Of a stretch of 56,744 nucleotides of DNA, positions 24,696 to 33,113 are shown piece by piece; the first letter of the stretch is position 1; every line of letters starts with the position of its first letter. The notes under the pieces are model-generated. The model was not told the origin of the DNA. It did no database searches and saw nothing but the letters and a program-made list of their open reading frames with translations. The stretch comes from UMGS1387 sp045540015 (GTDB taxonomy: Bacteria > Bacillota > Clostridia > Oscillospirales > CAG-382), in the NCBI GenBank assembly GCA_045540015.1, contig JAZQGP010000057.1, forward strand, positions 1-56,744, written 5' to 3'. The translations under genes and the position numbers were made by a program.

Positions 24696-25454
24696 GTGAA
24701 AAAAGCAACATTTTTAGAATACGAAAAACCGCTTCTTACGGTTATGCTCCAGTCAAGAACACCTGGCAGAGTGAAAGAGCTTATTGACTTGTCTGAGCCT
24801 TGCGGAGCAGAGGCATACGGTTTGCAGTTTTGTAAAATGGAAAATTCTTATAAGAGTAAGGCTATGTATAAAGAGCTGCTTGCATATGCAAAAGGAAAAC
24901 CTGTATATGTGACAAATTACCGATATGACAAAAATGAAGGAAAAACTGATGAGGAACTTTCAAAAGAGCTTCTTGAAATTGCAGAATGCGGAGCAACGCT
25001 TTGCGACATCATGGGAGACTATTTTGATGCACAGCCCGGTGAGCTTACGATGGATAGCAGTGCCGTGAAAAAGCAGCTTGCTCTTATTGATGAGCTTCAT
25101 AACAGAGGCGCAGAGGTGCTTATGTCCTCGCATGTGCTTGAGTTTACTCCTGCTGAAAGAGTGCTTGAGATTGCTCTTGAGCATCAGAAACGCGGAGCGG
25201 ATATCTGTAAAATCGTAACCGGTGCAGATACTATGGAGCAACAAATTGAAAACCTCAGAATTATCAATATGCTTAAAGAAAAGCTTGAGATACCTTTTCT
25301 GTTTCTTTGCGGAGGCGAGAAGTGCAGTATTTTGAGAAGAATCGGATCAGAAATAGGAAACTGCATGACGCTTTGCGTGCATGAACACGACGAGCTTGCA
25401 ACACCAACTCAGCCGCTTCTTGTAAACGCTAAAGCAGTAAGAGATAATATGTAA
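24696..25454 (+). CDS. Type I 3-dehydroquinate dehydratase-like protein
   Basis: This 252-residue protein has the shape of a type I dehydroquinase. Its Schiff-base lysine is K172 in ICKIVTGAD and its catalytic histidine H146 in MSSHVLEFTP; their 26-residue spacing is close to E. coli AroD (His143, Lys170). Near the N-terminus YRYDKNEGK recalls the Arg/Glu substrate loop, and the end carries ATPTQPL in place of the usual APGQ lid. The divergence and the pairing with an SDR suggest a catabolic or related substrate rather than the biosynthetic shikimate step. GTG start follows AGAGG. Confidence 0.75.
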   Translation: MKKATFLEYEKPLLTVMLQSRTPGRVKELIDLSEPCGAEAYGLQFCKMENSYKSKAMYKELLAYAKGKPVYVTNYRYDKNEGKTDEELSKELLEIAECGATLCDIMGDYFDAQPGELTMDSSAVKKQLALIDELHNRGAEVLMSSHVLEFTPAERVLEIALEHQKRGADICKIVTGADTMEQQIENLRIINMLKEKLEIPFLFLCGGEKCSILRRIGSEIGNCMTLCVHEHDELATPTQPLLVNAKAVRDNM

Positions 25455-25460
25455 AAATAT

Positions 25461-25494
25461 AAGGAATGTCTGTTCAAGGCATTCCTTAGTTTTA
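25461..25494. terminator. Terminator between convergent genes
   Basis: A 9-bp stem (25461-25469 with 25481-25489) with T-rich right flank and A-rich left flank ends both the dehydroquinase-like gene and, on the other strand, the AEC transporter. Confidence 0.8.
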
Positions 25495-25498
25495 AATA

Positions 25499-26437
25499 TC
25501 AGAATAATCCAAGCGAGCTTAGCGTGAATATCCATAAAAACAGCGTTACAAGACACGCTGCCGAAGAAACCACAACCACCTGTGCCGCAAGGTTTTCATC
25601 ACCGTCCATTTGCTTTGCCATTGAAAAGGATGACACTGCAACGGGTGAGCCGAATACAACCATAAGACAGGCAAGAGCCTCACCCTCAAAGCCCATAATT
25701 ACTGCCGCCGAGAGCATTGCAAGCGGCACAAGAACAAGACGTGCCGATACTGTTATAATAAGCTCTTTTACGTAGCCCTTGATGCTTGAGAAGGTAAAGC
25801 TCGCACCGAGAATAATAATCGCAAGAGGCGTTGCTATCCTTGAAACGTCACTTACGGATTTTTCAAGCACAGGCGGTAGAGTAATGCCAAAACCAAGAAA
25901 GACAGCACCGAGCAGACAGCCTATTATAAGCGGATTTGTAATTACTCCTTTTGCAAGCTTTCTGACGCTTATGCTGCCGTCGCGAAAACGCTCAAGGCTT
26001 ATAACCGCAAGCACATTAAATATCGGAACAACAATTGCAACCATGAGAGAAACAAGACCTCCGCCTTCATCACCGCATATGTAGTTTACAAGCGGCACGC
26101 CGAGGATTGCGTAGTTTGAACGGAAAAAGCCCTGAAGCATTACACCTCGCCTTGCATTGTCCTTTGTAAGGTGAAAAACGCTTATGTATCCGATGAAGAA
26201 AACGAGCAGTACACCGATAACCGTGAAAGCTATCAGTTTCAAGCTGAAAACATCGGGGTTTTGTGTTTTGTATATGTTGTAAAACAGAAGCGTAGGAAGA
26301 AACACCTTGAATACAAGCTTGTTCATGCCGTCAAAGCAAGCCTTTGGCACGAGAGCTATGCCTTTGAGAAGGTATCCGAGAAGCATAAGTAAAAAAATCG
26401 GCATTACAGCTTCAAAGGATAATCTGAGACTTTCCAT
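25499..26437 (-). CDS. AEC-family transporter
   Basis: A 312-residue membrane protein of the auxin efflux carrier family (PIN-like, AEC). It has two halves of about five helices; typical stretches are LLMLLGYLLKGIALVPK and GFFRSNYAILGVPLVN, and the C-terminal half ends in a helix followed by SSLGLF. ATG 26437 follows AAAGGAATG; a longer frame upstream is not needed. In bacteria members export or import organic anions such as malate. Its position beside the SDR/dehydroquinase-like pair suggests transport of a related carboxylate (inference). Confidence 0.87.
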   Translation of the reverse strand: MESLRLSFEAVMPIFLLMLLGYLLKGIALVPKACFDGMNKLVFKVFLPTLLFYNIYKTQNPDVFSLKLIAFTVIGVLLVFFIGYISVFHLTKDNARRGVMLQGFFRSNYAILGVPLVNYICGDEGGGLVSLMVAIVVPIFNVLAVISLERFRDGSISVRKLAKGVITNPLIIGCLLGAVFLGFGITLPPVLEKSVSDVSRIATPLAIIILGASFTFSSIKGYVKELIITVSARLVLVPLAMLSAAVIMGFEGEALACLMVVFGSPVAVSSFSMAKQMDGDENLAAQVVVVSSAACLVTLFLWIFTLSSLGLF

Positions 26438-26467
26438 ATAATCATTCCTTTGTTTATACTGCTTTTT

Positions 26468-26495
26468 ATTATACACATAAATTTAATTTTTTCAA
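26468..26495 (-). promoter_or_regulatory. Sigma-A promoter of the AEC transporter
   Basis: Minus-strand TTGAAA, 16-base spacer and TATAAT preceded by TGTG, about 30 bases before the start codon. Confidence 0.75.
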
Positions 26496-26532
26496 GTGGC
26501 TGTTAAATTATTATTTTTTCTTTTTACATTCC

Positions 26533-26560
26533 TTGACAAAACGATTTTTTTTGTTATACT
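26533..26560 (+). promoter_or_regulatory. Sigma-A promoter of the DMT transporter
   Basis: TTGACA, 16-base spacer and TATACT with TGT before the -10. The start near 26567 suits translation from ATG 26594. Confidence 0.75.
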
Positions 26561-26593
26561 TATTAAAGTATAATACATAGAATGGGTGATAAT

Positions 26594-27484
26594 ATGGGTT
26601 ATTTCTTCCTTGCACTTGCTGTTTTTGCAGGTGTTGTGAAAGGCTATTGCGGAAAGAAGACGAGTGGATTTGTTAAAGGCACGGCAGAGGCCACTCTTGC
26701 AAGTACAATAAGAATGTCGCTTTGTATTGCAGTCGGATTTCTTGTTGTTGCGTCCGGTTCAGACCTTGCTTATCTTGCACCGACAGCAAAGCTCATTGCA
26801 GTTTCGGCACTATCGGGCATCTCAACCTCTGTGTTTGTTGTAAGCTGGATGCTGGCAGTAAAAAAAGGCGCGTATATGATGGTTGAAGTTTTCCTTATGC
26901 TGGGAGTGCTTGTCCCGATTGTTTTTGGTAAGATATTCTTTGACGAGGACGTGCTTTTAAAGCATGTCATTGGACTTGCCGTTCTCGTTGTTGCTGTACT
27001 TTTAATGTGTTCGTATAACAACTCGGTAAAAACAAAGCTTACTCTTTCTGCTCTTTTGCTTTTGGTATTGTGCGGTTTTTCAAGCGGAGTTGCCGATTTT
27101 TCACAGAAGCTGTTTGTAAAGACAATGGCGGATGTTCCTGCATCGGTATTTAACTTTTATACATATGTGTTCTCGACGGTTGTGCTTGTTATTGTGTATT
27201 TTATCTTTAAGAGGGGACAGGGCGATGAGAAGGGCGAATTTAAACTTAAAAAAGTACTGCCGTATATTGTAGTGATGTCGGTCTGTCTGTTTGCAAACTC
27301 GTTCTTTAAAACAATGGCGGCGTATCACCTTGACTCAGCAATGCTTTACCCGTTGACTCAAGGCTCGTGCCTCGTGCTTGCAACTTTTATGTCGGCGATA
27401 GCCTTTAAGGAAAAAATAACGGCAAAGAGTGCTCTTGGAATTGCAATTTCCTTTGTCGGGCTTATTATTATAAACGTACTGTAA
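26594..27484 (+). CDS. EamA/DMT-family transporter
   Basis: A 296-residue polytopic protein with about ten hydrophobic segments arranged as two EamA-like halves. The segment GISTSVFVVSWMLAVKKGAYMMV and the C-terminal LDSAMLYPLTQGSCLV and AIAFKEKITAKSALGI are typical of this family. ATG 26594 is preferred because GGTGAT lies a few bases upstream; ATG 26582 sits in front of that site. Substrate unknown. It stands alone, followed by a stem-loop. Confidence 0.85.
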   Translation: MGYFFLALAVFAGVVKGYCGKKTSGFVKGTAEATLASTIRMSLCIAVGFLVVASGSDLAYLAPTAKLIAVSALSGISTSVFVVSWMLAVKKGAYMMVEVFLMLGVLVPIVFGKIFFDEDVLLKHVIGLAVLVVAVLLMCSYNNSVKTKLTLSALLLLVLCGFSSGVADFSQKLFVKTMADVPASVFNFYTYVFSTVVLVIVYFIFKRGQGDEKGEFKLKKVLPYIVVMSVCLFANSFFKTMAAYHLDSAMLYPLTQGSCLVLATFMSAIAFKEKITAKSALGIAISFVGLIIINVL

Positions 27485-27488
27485 AGCT

Positions 27489-27512
27489 AAGCACACCCGT
27501 TTGGGTGTGCTT
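27489..27512 (+). terminator. Stem-loop terminator (weak tail)
   Basis: A perfect 10-bp stem with loop GTTT lies four bases after the stop of the DMT gene, but is followed by GCTGCTT rather than a T run, so termination may be partial. Confidence 0.6.
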
Positions 27513-27533
27513 GCTGCTTAATTGAAGGTAAAA

Positions 27534-27962
27534 TTAAAATTCATCGTTGTCTATTCCGGGACATCTTGCAACGCACTTGACGAGGCAAGCAGCAGAAGTG
27601 ATGGTCAGCGTGAAGAACAGAACAAGAAAACCCGTTATAATTGCGCCTACTATGCTGGTTGCTGCAAACTCAATTGCAAGCAGTACAATAGACAAAAGTA
27701 TTGTGCCCAGTATTCCCGTAAGCAAAACAGACACAGTTTTGCATAAACAATTGCCTATCTGTGTGCCGCGTACCTTTGCAGCTGTTAAAAGCGCTGCCGC
27801 AAGATATACAACAGCTATTCCGAAAACCACCCACAGAAAAGCGGGCGTTACGGTTATAACGGCAGTAATACGAAGTATTGTTGCGATTACGCCGAGAAGC
27901 ACCGCCGCGATTACAGCAAGTCCTGTGCAGCTTCGCTGACAGTTACAGCCTAAATCATTCAT
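27534..27962 (-). CDS. Small membrane protein with cysteine-rich ends
   Basis: A 142-residue protein with four membrane segments. The N-terminus has CNCQRSC before the first helix and the C-terminus CLVKCVARCPGIDNDEF after the last, so both ends, probably on the same side, carry cysteine clusters able to bind metal or form disulfides. ATG 27962 follows GGAGG at good spacing (a GTG nine bases upstream overlaps it). No family is recognised. Upstream there is a 9-bp hairpin at 28012-28044 but no convincing -35. Confidence 0.7.
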   Translation of the reverse strand: MNDLGCNCQRSCTGLAVIAAVLLGVIATILRITAVITVTPAFLWVVFGIAVVYLAAALLTAAKVRGTQIGNCLCKTVSVLLTGILGTILLSIVLLAIEFAATSIVGAIITGFLVLFFTLTITSAACLVKCVARCPGIDNDEF

Positions 27963-28011
27963 TATTATCACCTCCGCTACAATATATGCCGGAATTGCCT
28001 GTTTTGCCCAT

Positions 28012-28044
28012 GATGCTTTTCAGATTGTTCAACATAAAAGCATC
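28012..28044 (-). promoter_or_regulatory. Perfect 9-bp inverted repeat upstream of the small membrane protein
   Basis: GATGCTTTT (28012-28020) and AAAAGCATC (28036-28044) flank a 15-base spacer, about 50 bases before the ATG. It has no T tail, so an operator or an mRNA hairpin is more likely than a terminator. Confidence 0.4.
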
Positions 28045-28113
28045 GGTCTGAACATTATTTTTGTAATTAAACGTAAAATTACGGAAAAATTGCACGAAAT
28101 TCGCGAAAAACTA

Positions 28114-28142
28114 TTGACAAATCGTTTGTATTCACGTATAAT
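28114..28142 (+). promoter_or_regulatory. Strong sigma-A promoter of a candidate small RNA
   Basis: Perfect TTGACA (28114-28119), 17-base spacer, perfect TATAAT (28137-28142). No gene follows on this strand before an intrinsic terminator at 28242-28274. Confidence 0.85.
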
Positions 28143-28148
28143 GAATAT

Positions 28149-28274
28149 ACAAACTCTATGAAAGAGACTGCTATTGATAAGCTTTGGTCTCATTCTATAG
28201 CTATAGTCTGGCATTAATTTGCCTTACTATATACTCACCTCATGCGGCGGCAGAAATGCTGCTGCATATTTTTT
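28149..28274 (+). ncRNA. Candidate small RNA of about 125 nt
   Basis: Transcription from the perfect promoter would start near 28149 and stop at a T-run hairpin ending at 28274. Within it, CTATGAAAGAGAC pairs with GTCTC...CTATAG (arms about 28156-28168 and 28189-28202) through an internal mismatch and a bulge. A small GGCA/TGCC hairpin follows, then an unpaired CACCTCATG that could pair with a Shine-Dalgarno sequence. A 19-codon frame (28158-28217, MKETAIDKLWS...) lacks a ribosome binding site, so coding is unlikely though not excluded. I do not recognise it as 6S, SRP or tmRNA. The rest of 27963-28332 holds nothing else clear. Confidence 0.6.
28242..28274 (+). terminator. Intrinsic terminator of the candidate small RNA
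   Basis: A 10-bp GC-rich stem (28242-28251 with 28258-28267, two G-T pairs) followed by a T-rich tail with six consecutive T. Confidence 0.85.
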
Positions 28275-28299
28275 GATAATATTTTACGAGGAATAATCC

Positions 28300-28323
28300 G
28301 AGGGAGAGCAAAAGCTCTCCCTC
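28300..28323 (-). terminator. Stem-loop after nagA
   Basis: A 10-bp stem with an AAAA/TTTT loop lies just past the nagA stop. The downstream tail on the minus strand is not T-rich, so it may be a partial terminator or a 3' stabiliser. Confidence 0.55.
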
Positions 28324-28332
28324 ATGGTATAT

Positions 28333-29460
28333 TTACACTTCATTTCCGTCAATAAACACCTTAATTACCCGAAGCTCTTTATCAAGCACAACAATGTCCG
28401 CACATTTTCCGATCTCAAGACTTCCTACTGTGCTTTCAAGTCTTGCTGCCTTTGCCGCATTGATTGAAGCACATTTTACTGCATCCTCAAGCGGAATACC
28501 TATAGACACAAGGTTTTTAACTCCGTCAAGCATAACCGAGGTTCCGCCTGCAATTGTACCGTCCTCGGTGTAGGTTTTACCGTCCTCAACTGTTAAGAAT
28601 CTGCCGTTGACCTCGTATTTCCCGTCAGGCATTCCCGTTCCGACCTCAGAATCGGTTATAACGGTTATTCTGTCACTGCCCTTTGTTGAATAAAGAAGCT
28701 TTACAACATCGCTATGTACATGGAAAAAATCGCATATAAGCTCGCAGGAAACATCGCTTCTTGACATAGCAGCACCCACAACACCGGGTTTTCTGTGGTT
28801 GAGAGGGGACATCGCGTTAAATGTGTGCGTTGTTCTGAGAGCACCTGCATCAAAGGCAAGACAGGCAGTTTCAAAATCCGCATCCGAGTGACCAACCGAC
28901 ACTGCAACTCCTTTTTCAGCTATGTGTTTTACAACCTCTATGCCGTTTTCAAGCTCGGGCGCCATGGTAATGATTTTTACAAGTCCTTCTGATGCATTGT
29001 ATAACCTGTCAAACTCACTCGCTGTCGGTATGCGTATGTTTTCCGGCAGATGAGCACCTTTATATTTTTGAGAAAAGAACGGCCCTTCAAGGTGAATCCC
29101 CGAAATTTTGGTGCATCCCGAAAGATGTTTCTTTGATTCACCGACAATATACTTTATTGCCTCGGTCATTTTTTCTTCTCTTGCCGCTGAAAGAGTGGGA
29201 ATAAGTGTTGTTGTACCGCATTTTGCTTCAAAAGAGCATATTTTTTCTGCTGTGCCGGGTGTGAAATCTATAAAGGTTTCGCCCACAGCCGCGTGCATGT
29301 GAGTGTCGATGAGTCCCGGTATAACGTAGCAGCCCTCGGCATCAAAGTAAGGCTCGTTTTCATACTTGCCGTCAAAACTGAGTATTTTGTCGGAAAAGGA
29401 TATGCTGCCTTTTAAGAATTTAAAATTCTCTCTCAGTATAACTCCGTTTTTTATGTACAT
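28333..29460 (-). CDS. nagA: N-acetylglucosamine-6-phosphate deacetylase
   Basis: A 375-residue amidohydrolase that removes acetate from GlcNAc-6-P in amino-sugar catabolism and cell-wall recycling. The metal and substrate motifs are in order: LIDTHMHAAVGE (about 55-66), HLEGPFFSQKYKGAH, VSVGHSDADF, THTFNAMSPL, FHVHSDV and the catalytic Asp in VITDSEVG. ATG 29460 follows GGAG at eight bases; a GTG nine bases earlier overlaps the ribosome binding site. No nagB lies next to it. A divergent GH116-like gene suggests glycan use. Confidence 0.95.
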   Translation of the reverse strand: MYIKNGVILRENFKFLKGSISFSDKILSFDGKYENEPYFDAEGCYVIPGLIDTHMHAAVGETFIDFTPGTAEKICSFEAKCGTTTLIPTLSAAREEKMTEAIKYIVGESKKHLSGCTKISGIHLEGPFFSQKYKGAHLPENIRIPTASEFDRLYNASEGLVKIITMAPELENGIEVVKHIAEKGVAVSVGHSDADFETACLAFDAGALRTTHTFNAMSPLNHRKPGVVGAAMSRSDVSCELICDFFHVHSDVVKLLYSTKGSDRITVITDSEVGTGMPDGKYEVNGRFLTVEDGKTYTEDGTIAGGTSVMLDGVKNLVSIGIPLEDAVKCASINAAKAARLESTVGSLEIGKCADIVVLDKELRVIKVFIDGNEV

Positions 29461-29484
29461 TTTGCTCACTCCAAAATTTTTCTG

Positions 29485-29518
29485 ATTATATTGTATACTA
29501 AAAATCCGATAATTTCAA
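29485..29518 (-). promoter_or_regulatory. Candidate promoter of nagA
   Basis: Minus-strand TTGAAA (29513-29518) with TATACA after 15 bases and a TATAAT further on (29485-29490). The 15-base spacer is short, so this call is tentative. Confidence 0.4.
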
Positions 29519-29566
29519 TAACATATTTAAATAAATTTGACGTTGCAAATAAAACTGTAAAAAGTA

Positions 29567-29595
29567 TTGAAAAAGACGATGCTTTGTGATAAAAT
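29567..29595 (+). promoter_or_regulatory. Sigma-A promoter of the GH116-like/queA unit
   Basis: TTGAAA, 17-base spacer and TAAAAT (29590-29595) with TGA before the -10, about 50 bases ahead of the ATG at 29645. Confidence 0.75.
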
Positions 29596-29644
29596 ATATA
29601 CTCAGATAAGCGCACTAAAAGTCATACAACTCACGGAGGAACAC

Positions 29645-31837
29645 ATGAAGGATTTTCAAAAAAGCACAGACAACAGAATAAATCATGTCTTTCCGCTTGG
29701 AGGAATAGGTACGGGAAGCATCGGCTTTGCCTACAGCGGAAGACTTTGCGGCTTTGAAATCTGTAATAAACCGGGTGTTTTCCGTGAAAATGCAATGTGC
29801 CTGTTTGCGATAAAAGCAAGCAAGGCAGACGGCTCTTTGTGTGATGCAAGGCTTCTGCAGTCGGAAGACAGTGCAGACGGCGGATTTTTAGGTTTTGACG
29901 AAAGCTGCCTTGAAGTGCGCTTCCCGTTTGCATCTAAAAAATACGAGTGCGGCGGTTTTCCCGGAAAAATAACGCAGACCGTGTTTAACCCCTTTATTCC
30001 GCACAACGAAACGGATTCGGGTATACCTTGTGCATTTTTTGAGTTCGAGATTGAAAACACATCTGACGAAGCTGTGAAGTATTCTGTGGCAGGGGTGCTT
30101 AACAACTTTCTTCCAAAGCCCGTAAATACTGTTGGCTGTACGGAAAGCGGTGCGTTGTATATTTCAATGACGGGAAACGGAAATATAAGCGACTGTACCG
30201 ACGGAAATCTCTGCTTTGCAACCGATGCTAAGAGCTTTTCGTATCTTGAGAATGTATCTTATGACGGCACAGAGGCCTTTTTGAGAGATTTTCTAAGTAA
30301 TGAAAACCTTGAAAACAGCAGTGAAAAAGTCGGCACGGCAGGAGCTATATGCGCACATCTCAAGCTTGAGCCGGCAGAAAAAAAGACAGTAAGATTTGCG
30401 TTTTCATGGTATTTCCCTATATATTATAATTATATAGAGCCCTGTGAAAGAGTTTCAATAGAAACAGACGAAGAATATGCTCTAAGAAATAGCTGGAGAA
30501 ACTATTACGCGCAGTATTTTGAAAGCAGTACGGAATGCGCGGGATACTGCTTTGCACACTGGGAGCGACTTAAGTCCGATACACTTCGTTTTACAGACTC
30601 TCTGTATAATTCCACTCTCGGCACTTCTTACACCGCTGCCGTGTCAAAAAGCCTTTCAACGCTTAAAAGTACACGGTTTATAAGACTTGACAACGGCGCA
30701 CTCTTTGCTCTTGATTTGAATTCAAAAAACGGCTCGGATGTCATGGGCGCTTTGTCTTTTAGCCTTGTAAACGAGCTTTCTCTTGAATTTCTTTATCCGT
30801 CTCTTGCACGCGTTTCGCTTACAAACTCCTTCAGATACGATATGACAACAAGCGGAAAGGTGTCAAACCGACTTTGCCTTCCGACAGGAAAGAAGACGGA
30901 TTTTAAAATTGACACAAATGAAAATGAAGCTTGTAATCAAGCTCAGGCAGGACTTGTTATAAGAGCATGCCGTGCGTTTCTCATGAACGGCGATTTTGAA
31001 CAGCTTGTTGAGGAATGGATGTATATTACACGCTGCCTTGATTATTACGTTAGTGAAGAAAGAACGAACCGGGTAGAAGCGCTTTGCGACGAAAACCTTC
31101 GGGAGTATGTACTTCTTCTTGTGAGCCTTAAAGCAGGAGCGTATCTTGCAGGAATTGTTTCCGACAAAAAGCGCGAGCTTGAATATGCACAGCATTTTGC
31201 AGAGGGTGCAAAAGCTATGTCGGTACTTTCAAAGACGTGTGATAATGTACGGGTACTTGAAGGACAGCTTCACGCGGACCTTATGGGCTTTGGCGATATT
31301 TTTGACAGTGATTATCTCATGTCAAGCCTGCGTGCCATATACAAAAATCACATGAGCGGACAAAGACTTTCCGCAAGTGATGCATATATTGTATCTTCAC
31401 TAATGCTAAGACGCTCACTTTCAAAAGAAGCGGAGGATGTTCTTTCTAGTATTTCGCACGAATCTGAAAACTCACCGCTCGGTTATGATCTGCTTTGCTC
31501 GGTAACAGGTTTTAGCTTTGATATGTCGGAGAAAAAAGTGCGGGTTTTGCCCGATATGCGATATATAGACAAAACAGGCACGTTCAAATGCTTTTTTGCC
31601 CTTGGCGGGTGCTTTGGATACGTCGAAGAGGGCGTTGATTATGTTGAGTTTAATCTCGCATCGGGAAAGCTTCCGATAAGAAGCATTGCAACACCTGCAA
31701 GACCGCTTATGGTGCTTTACGGTGGAAGAAAATGGAAGTTCGAGGACACGGGATGCTGTGCAAAGCTCGACTGTGACCTTACCTTGACTCCCGATAAAAA
31801 GCTGACGGTCATAATAGACGTAAAAAAATCAAACTGA
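29645..31837 (+). CDS. GH116-like (GBA2-type N-terminal domain) protein, catalytic motif not recognised
   Basis: A 730-residue protein whose N-terminal half matches the beta-sandwich domain of GH116 beta-glucosidases (HVFPLGGIGTGSIGFAYSGR, then NKPGVFRENAMCLFAIKA). The later SKSLSTLKSTRFIRLDNGALFALD matches the start of the catalytic alpha-barrel. Known GH116 enzymes then have a LEGQEY-type nucleophile segment; here the corresponding stretch reads ALDLNSKNGSDVMGAL without that Glu, and the usual Asp acid/base context is not seen either. It may be a non-catalytic or altered enzyme. It is shorter than typical members (around 800 or more). ATG 29645 follows ACGGAGG. Divergent from nagA and upstream of queA. 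Confidence 0.7.
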   Translation: MKDFQKSTDNRINHVFPLGGIGTGSIGFAYSGRLCGFEICNKPGVFRENAMCLFAIKASKADGSLCDARLLQSEDSADGGFLGFDESCLEVRFPFASKKYECGGFPGKITQTVFNPFIPHNETDSGIPCAFFEFEIENTSDEAVKYSVAGVLNNFLPKPVNTVGCTESGALYISMTGNGNISDCTDGNLCFATDAKSFSYLENVSYDGTEAFLRDFLSNENLENSSEKVGTAGAICAHLKLEPAEKKTVRFAFSWYFPIYYNYIEPCERVSIETDEEYALRNSWRNYYAQYFESSTECAGYCFAHWERLKSDTLRFTDSLYNSTLGTSYTAAVSKSLSTLKSTRFIRLDNGALFALDLNSKNGSDVMGALSFSLVNELSLEFLYPSLARVSLTNSFRYDMTTSGKVSNRLCLPTGKKTDFKIDTNENEACNQAQAGLVIRACRAFLMNGDFEQLVEEWMYITRCLDYYVSEERTNRVEALCDENLREYVLLLVSLKAGAYLAGIVSDKKRELEYAQHFAEGAKAMSVLSKTCDNVRVLEGQLHADLMGFGDIFDSDYLMSSLRAIYKNHMSGQRLSASDAYIVSSLMLRRSLSKEAEDVLSSISHESENSPLGYDLLCSVTGFSFDMSEKKVRVLPDMRYIDKTGTFKCFFALGGCFGYVEEGVDYVEFNLASGKLPIRSIATPARPLMVLYGGRKWKFEDTGCCAKLDCDLTLTPDKKLTVIIDVKKSN

Positions 31838-31856
31838 CAGAAAAAGGTATAATACA

Positions 31857-32924
31857 ATGCAGCAGGAACTCAGAAAATCCGACTACAATTATTATCTGCC
31901 CGAGCACCTTATAGCGCAGGTGCCGGCACAAAAGCGTGACATGTCAAGACTTCTTGTGCTTGACAGAAAAACGGGCTGTATTTCTCACCGTATTTTTCAC
32001 GATATAAAGGAATATTTAAAAAAGGGCGATGCCCTTGTAATCAACAACTCAAAGGTTATTCCTGCACGCCTGTTTTGCCGAAGGTACGTAAAGGACGAAA
32101 GCGGAGAACTCACAAAAAAACTCGGTGACACACCAATAGAAATACTGCTCTTAAAGCGTCACAGTGAAAAAGAATGGGAGTGCATTGTGCGTCCCGGTAA
32201 AAAAGTGACGTTAGGGACGGTTCTTCACTTTTCTGATAAGCTGGAAGCGAGAGTAAAAGAAGTATTTGAAGACGGAAACAGAATGCTTGAGTTTGTATAC
32301 GACGGCGAGTTTTACGCTATCCTTGACGAGGTCGGAGAAATGCCGCTTCCGCCGTATATCCACAGCAGAGAAAGCACTAAAGACCGTTATCAGACAGTTT
32401 ATGCTAAACACGAGGGCTCAAGCGCTGCACCCACAGCAGGGCTTCACTTTACAAATGAATTGATAGATGAGATACGCCAAATGGGCGTTGAAATTATAAA
32501 TGTTACGCTTCATGTAGGACTTGGTACATTCCGTCCCGTAAAAGAGGAAATCCTGACAAACCATAAAATGCACTCGGAGTTTTATTCCATAAGTGAAGAA
32601 AGCGCCGCGAAGATAAATGAGGTCAAGAAAAACGGCGGCAGAATAATATGCGTCGGAACAACCTCGTGCAGAACAATTGAGTCTGCCGCTGACGAAAACG
32701 GCGTTGTCCACGCAGGAAGCGCAAATACCGAGATTTTCATATATCCCGGCTATAAATTCAAGGTGCTTGACTGCCTTATAACAAATTTCCATCTTCCCGA
32801 AAGCACGCTTATTATGCTTGTATCCGCTCTTGCGGGCAGGGAGACAATTCTGAAGGCTTATGAGTGCGCCGTTGAGAATGAATACCGATTCTTCAGTTTT
32901 GGCGATGCGATGTTTATACAATAG
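31857..32924 (+). CDS. queA: S-adenosylmethionine:tRNA ribosyltransferase-isomerase
   Basis: A 355-residue QueA, which transfers and isomerises the ribosyl moiety of SAM onto 7-aminomethyl-deazaguanine in tRNA to form epoxyqueuosine. Typical blocks are SDYNYYLPEHLIAQVPAQKRDMSRLLV at the N-terminus, the NNSKVIPARLF segment, APTAGLHFTNELID and ITNFHLPESTLIMLVSALAG. Length is slightly above usual. It begins 19 bases after the GH116-like gene, apparently read from the same promoter, and no tgt follows it here. No obvious terminator is seen after the stop. Confidence 0.95.
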   Translation: MQQELRKSDYNYYLPEHLIAQVPAQKRDMSRLLVLDRKTGCISHRIFHDIKEYLKKGDALVINNSKVIPARLFCRRYVKDESGELTKKLGDTPIEILLLKRHSEKEWECIVRPGKKVTLGTVLHFSDKLEARVKEVFEDGNRMLEFVYDGEFYAILDEVGEMPLPPYIHSRESTKDRYQTVYAKHEGSSAAPTAGLHFTNELIDEIRQMGVEIINVTLHVGLGTFRPVKEEILTNHKMHSEFYSISEESAAKINEVKKNGGRIICVGTTSCRTIESAADENGVVHAGSANTEIFIYPGYKFKVLDCLITNFHLPESTLIMLVSALAGRETILKAYECAVENEYRFFSFGDAMFIQ

Positions 32925-33031
32925 AATTGATTTTGCAGGGGTTATTCATGAAAGAACTGTGTGTGATTTGTGAATCGCCCTTACTTTTTTGGGGGATGCA
33001 AATTTACAATTCTGTGATGAATTTACATGGA

Positions 33032-33059
33032 TTGCATGATATTATCATTAATGTATACA
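33032..33059 (+). promoter_or_regulatory. Promoter of the large secreted protein
   Basis: TTGCAT, 16-base spacer and TATACA (33054-33059), about 55 bases before the start codon. A second TATAAA nearby may add activity. Confidence 0.55.
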
Positions 33060-33113
33060 TTGGCAGTAATAGCGGTTTGTATAAAATATCCTAAAAAGGA
33101 AGGGAAAAGTAAG

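Noticed and set aside
28158..28217. 19-codon peptide gene inside the small-RNA unit
   Set aside because: No Shine-Dalgarno sequence and the frame covers the predicted stem; kept only as a remote alternative.
33027..33113. Longer N-terminus for the large secreted protein
   Set aside because: It overlaps the promoter and has no ribosome binding site; starting at 33114 places a proper signal peptide at the N-terminus.
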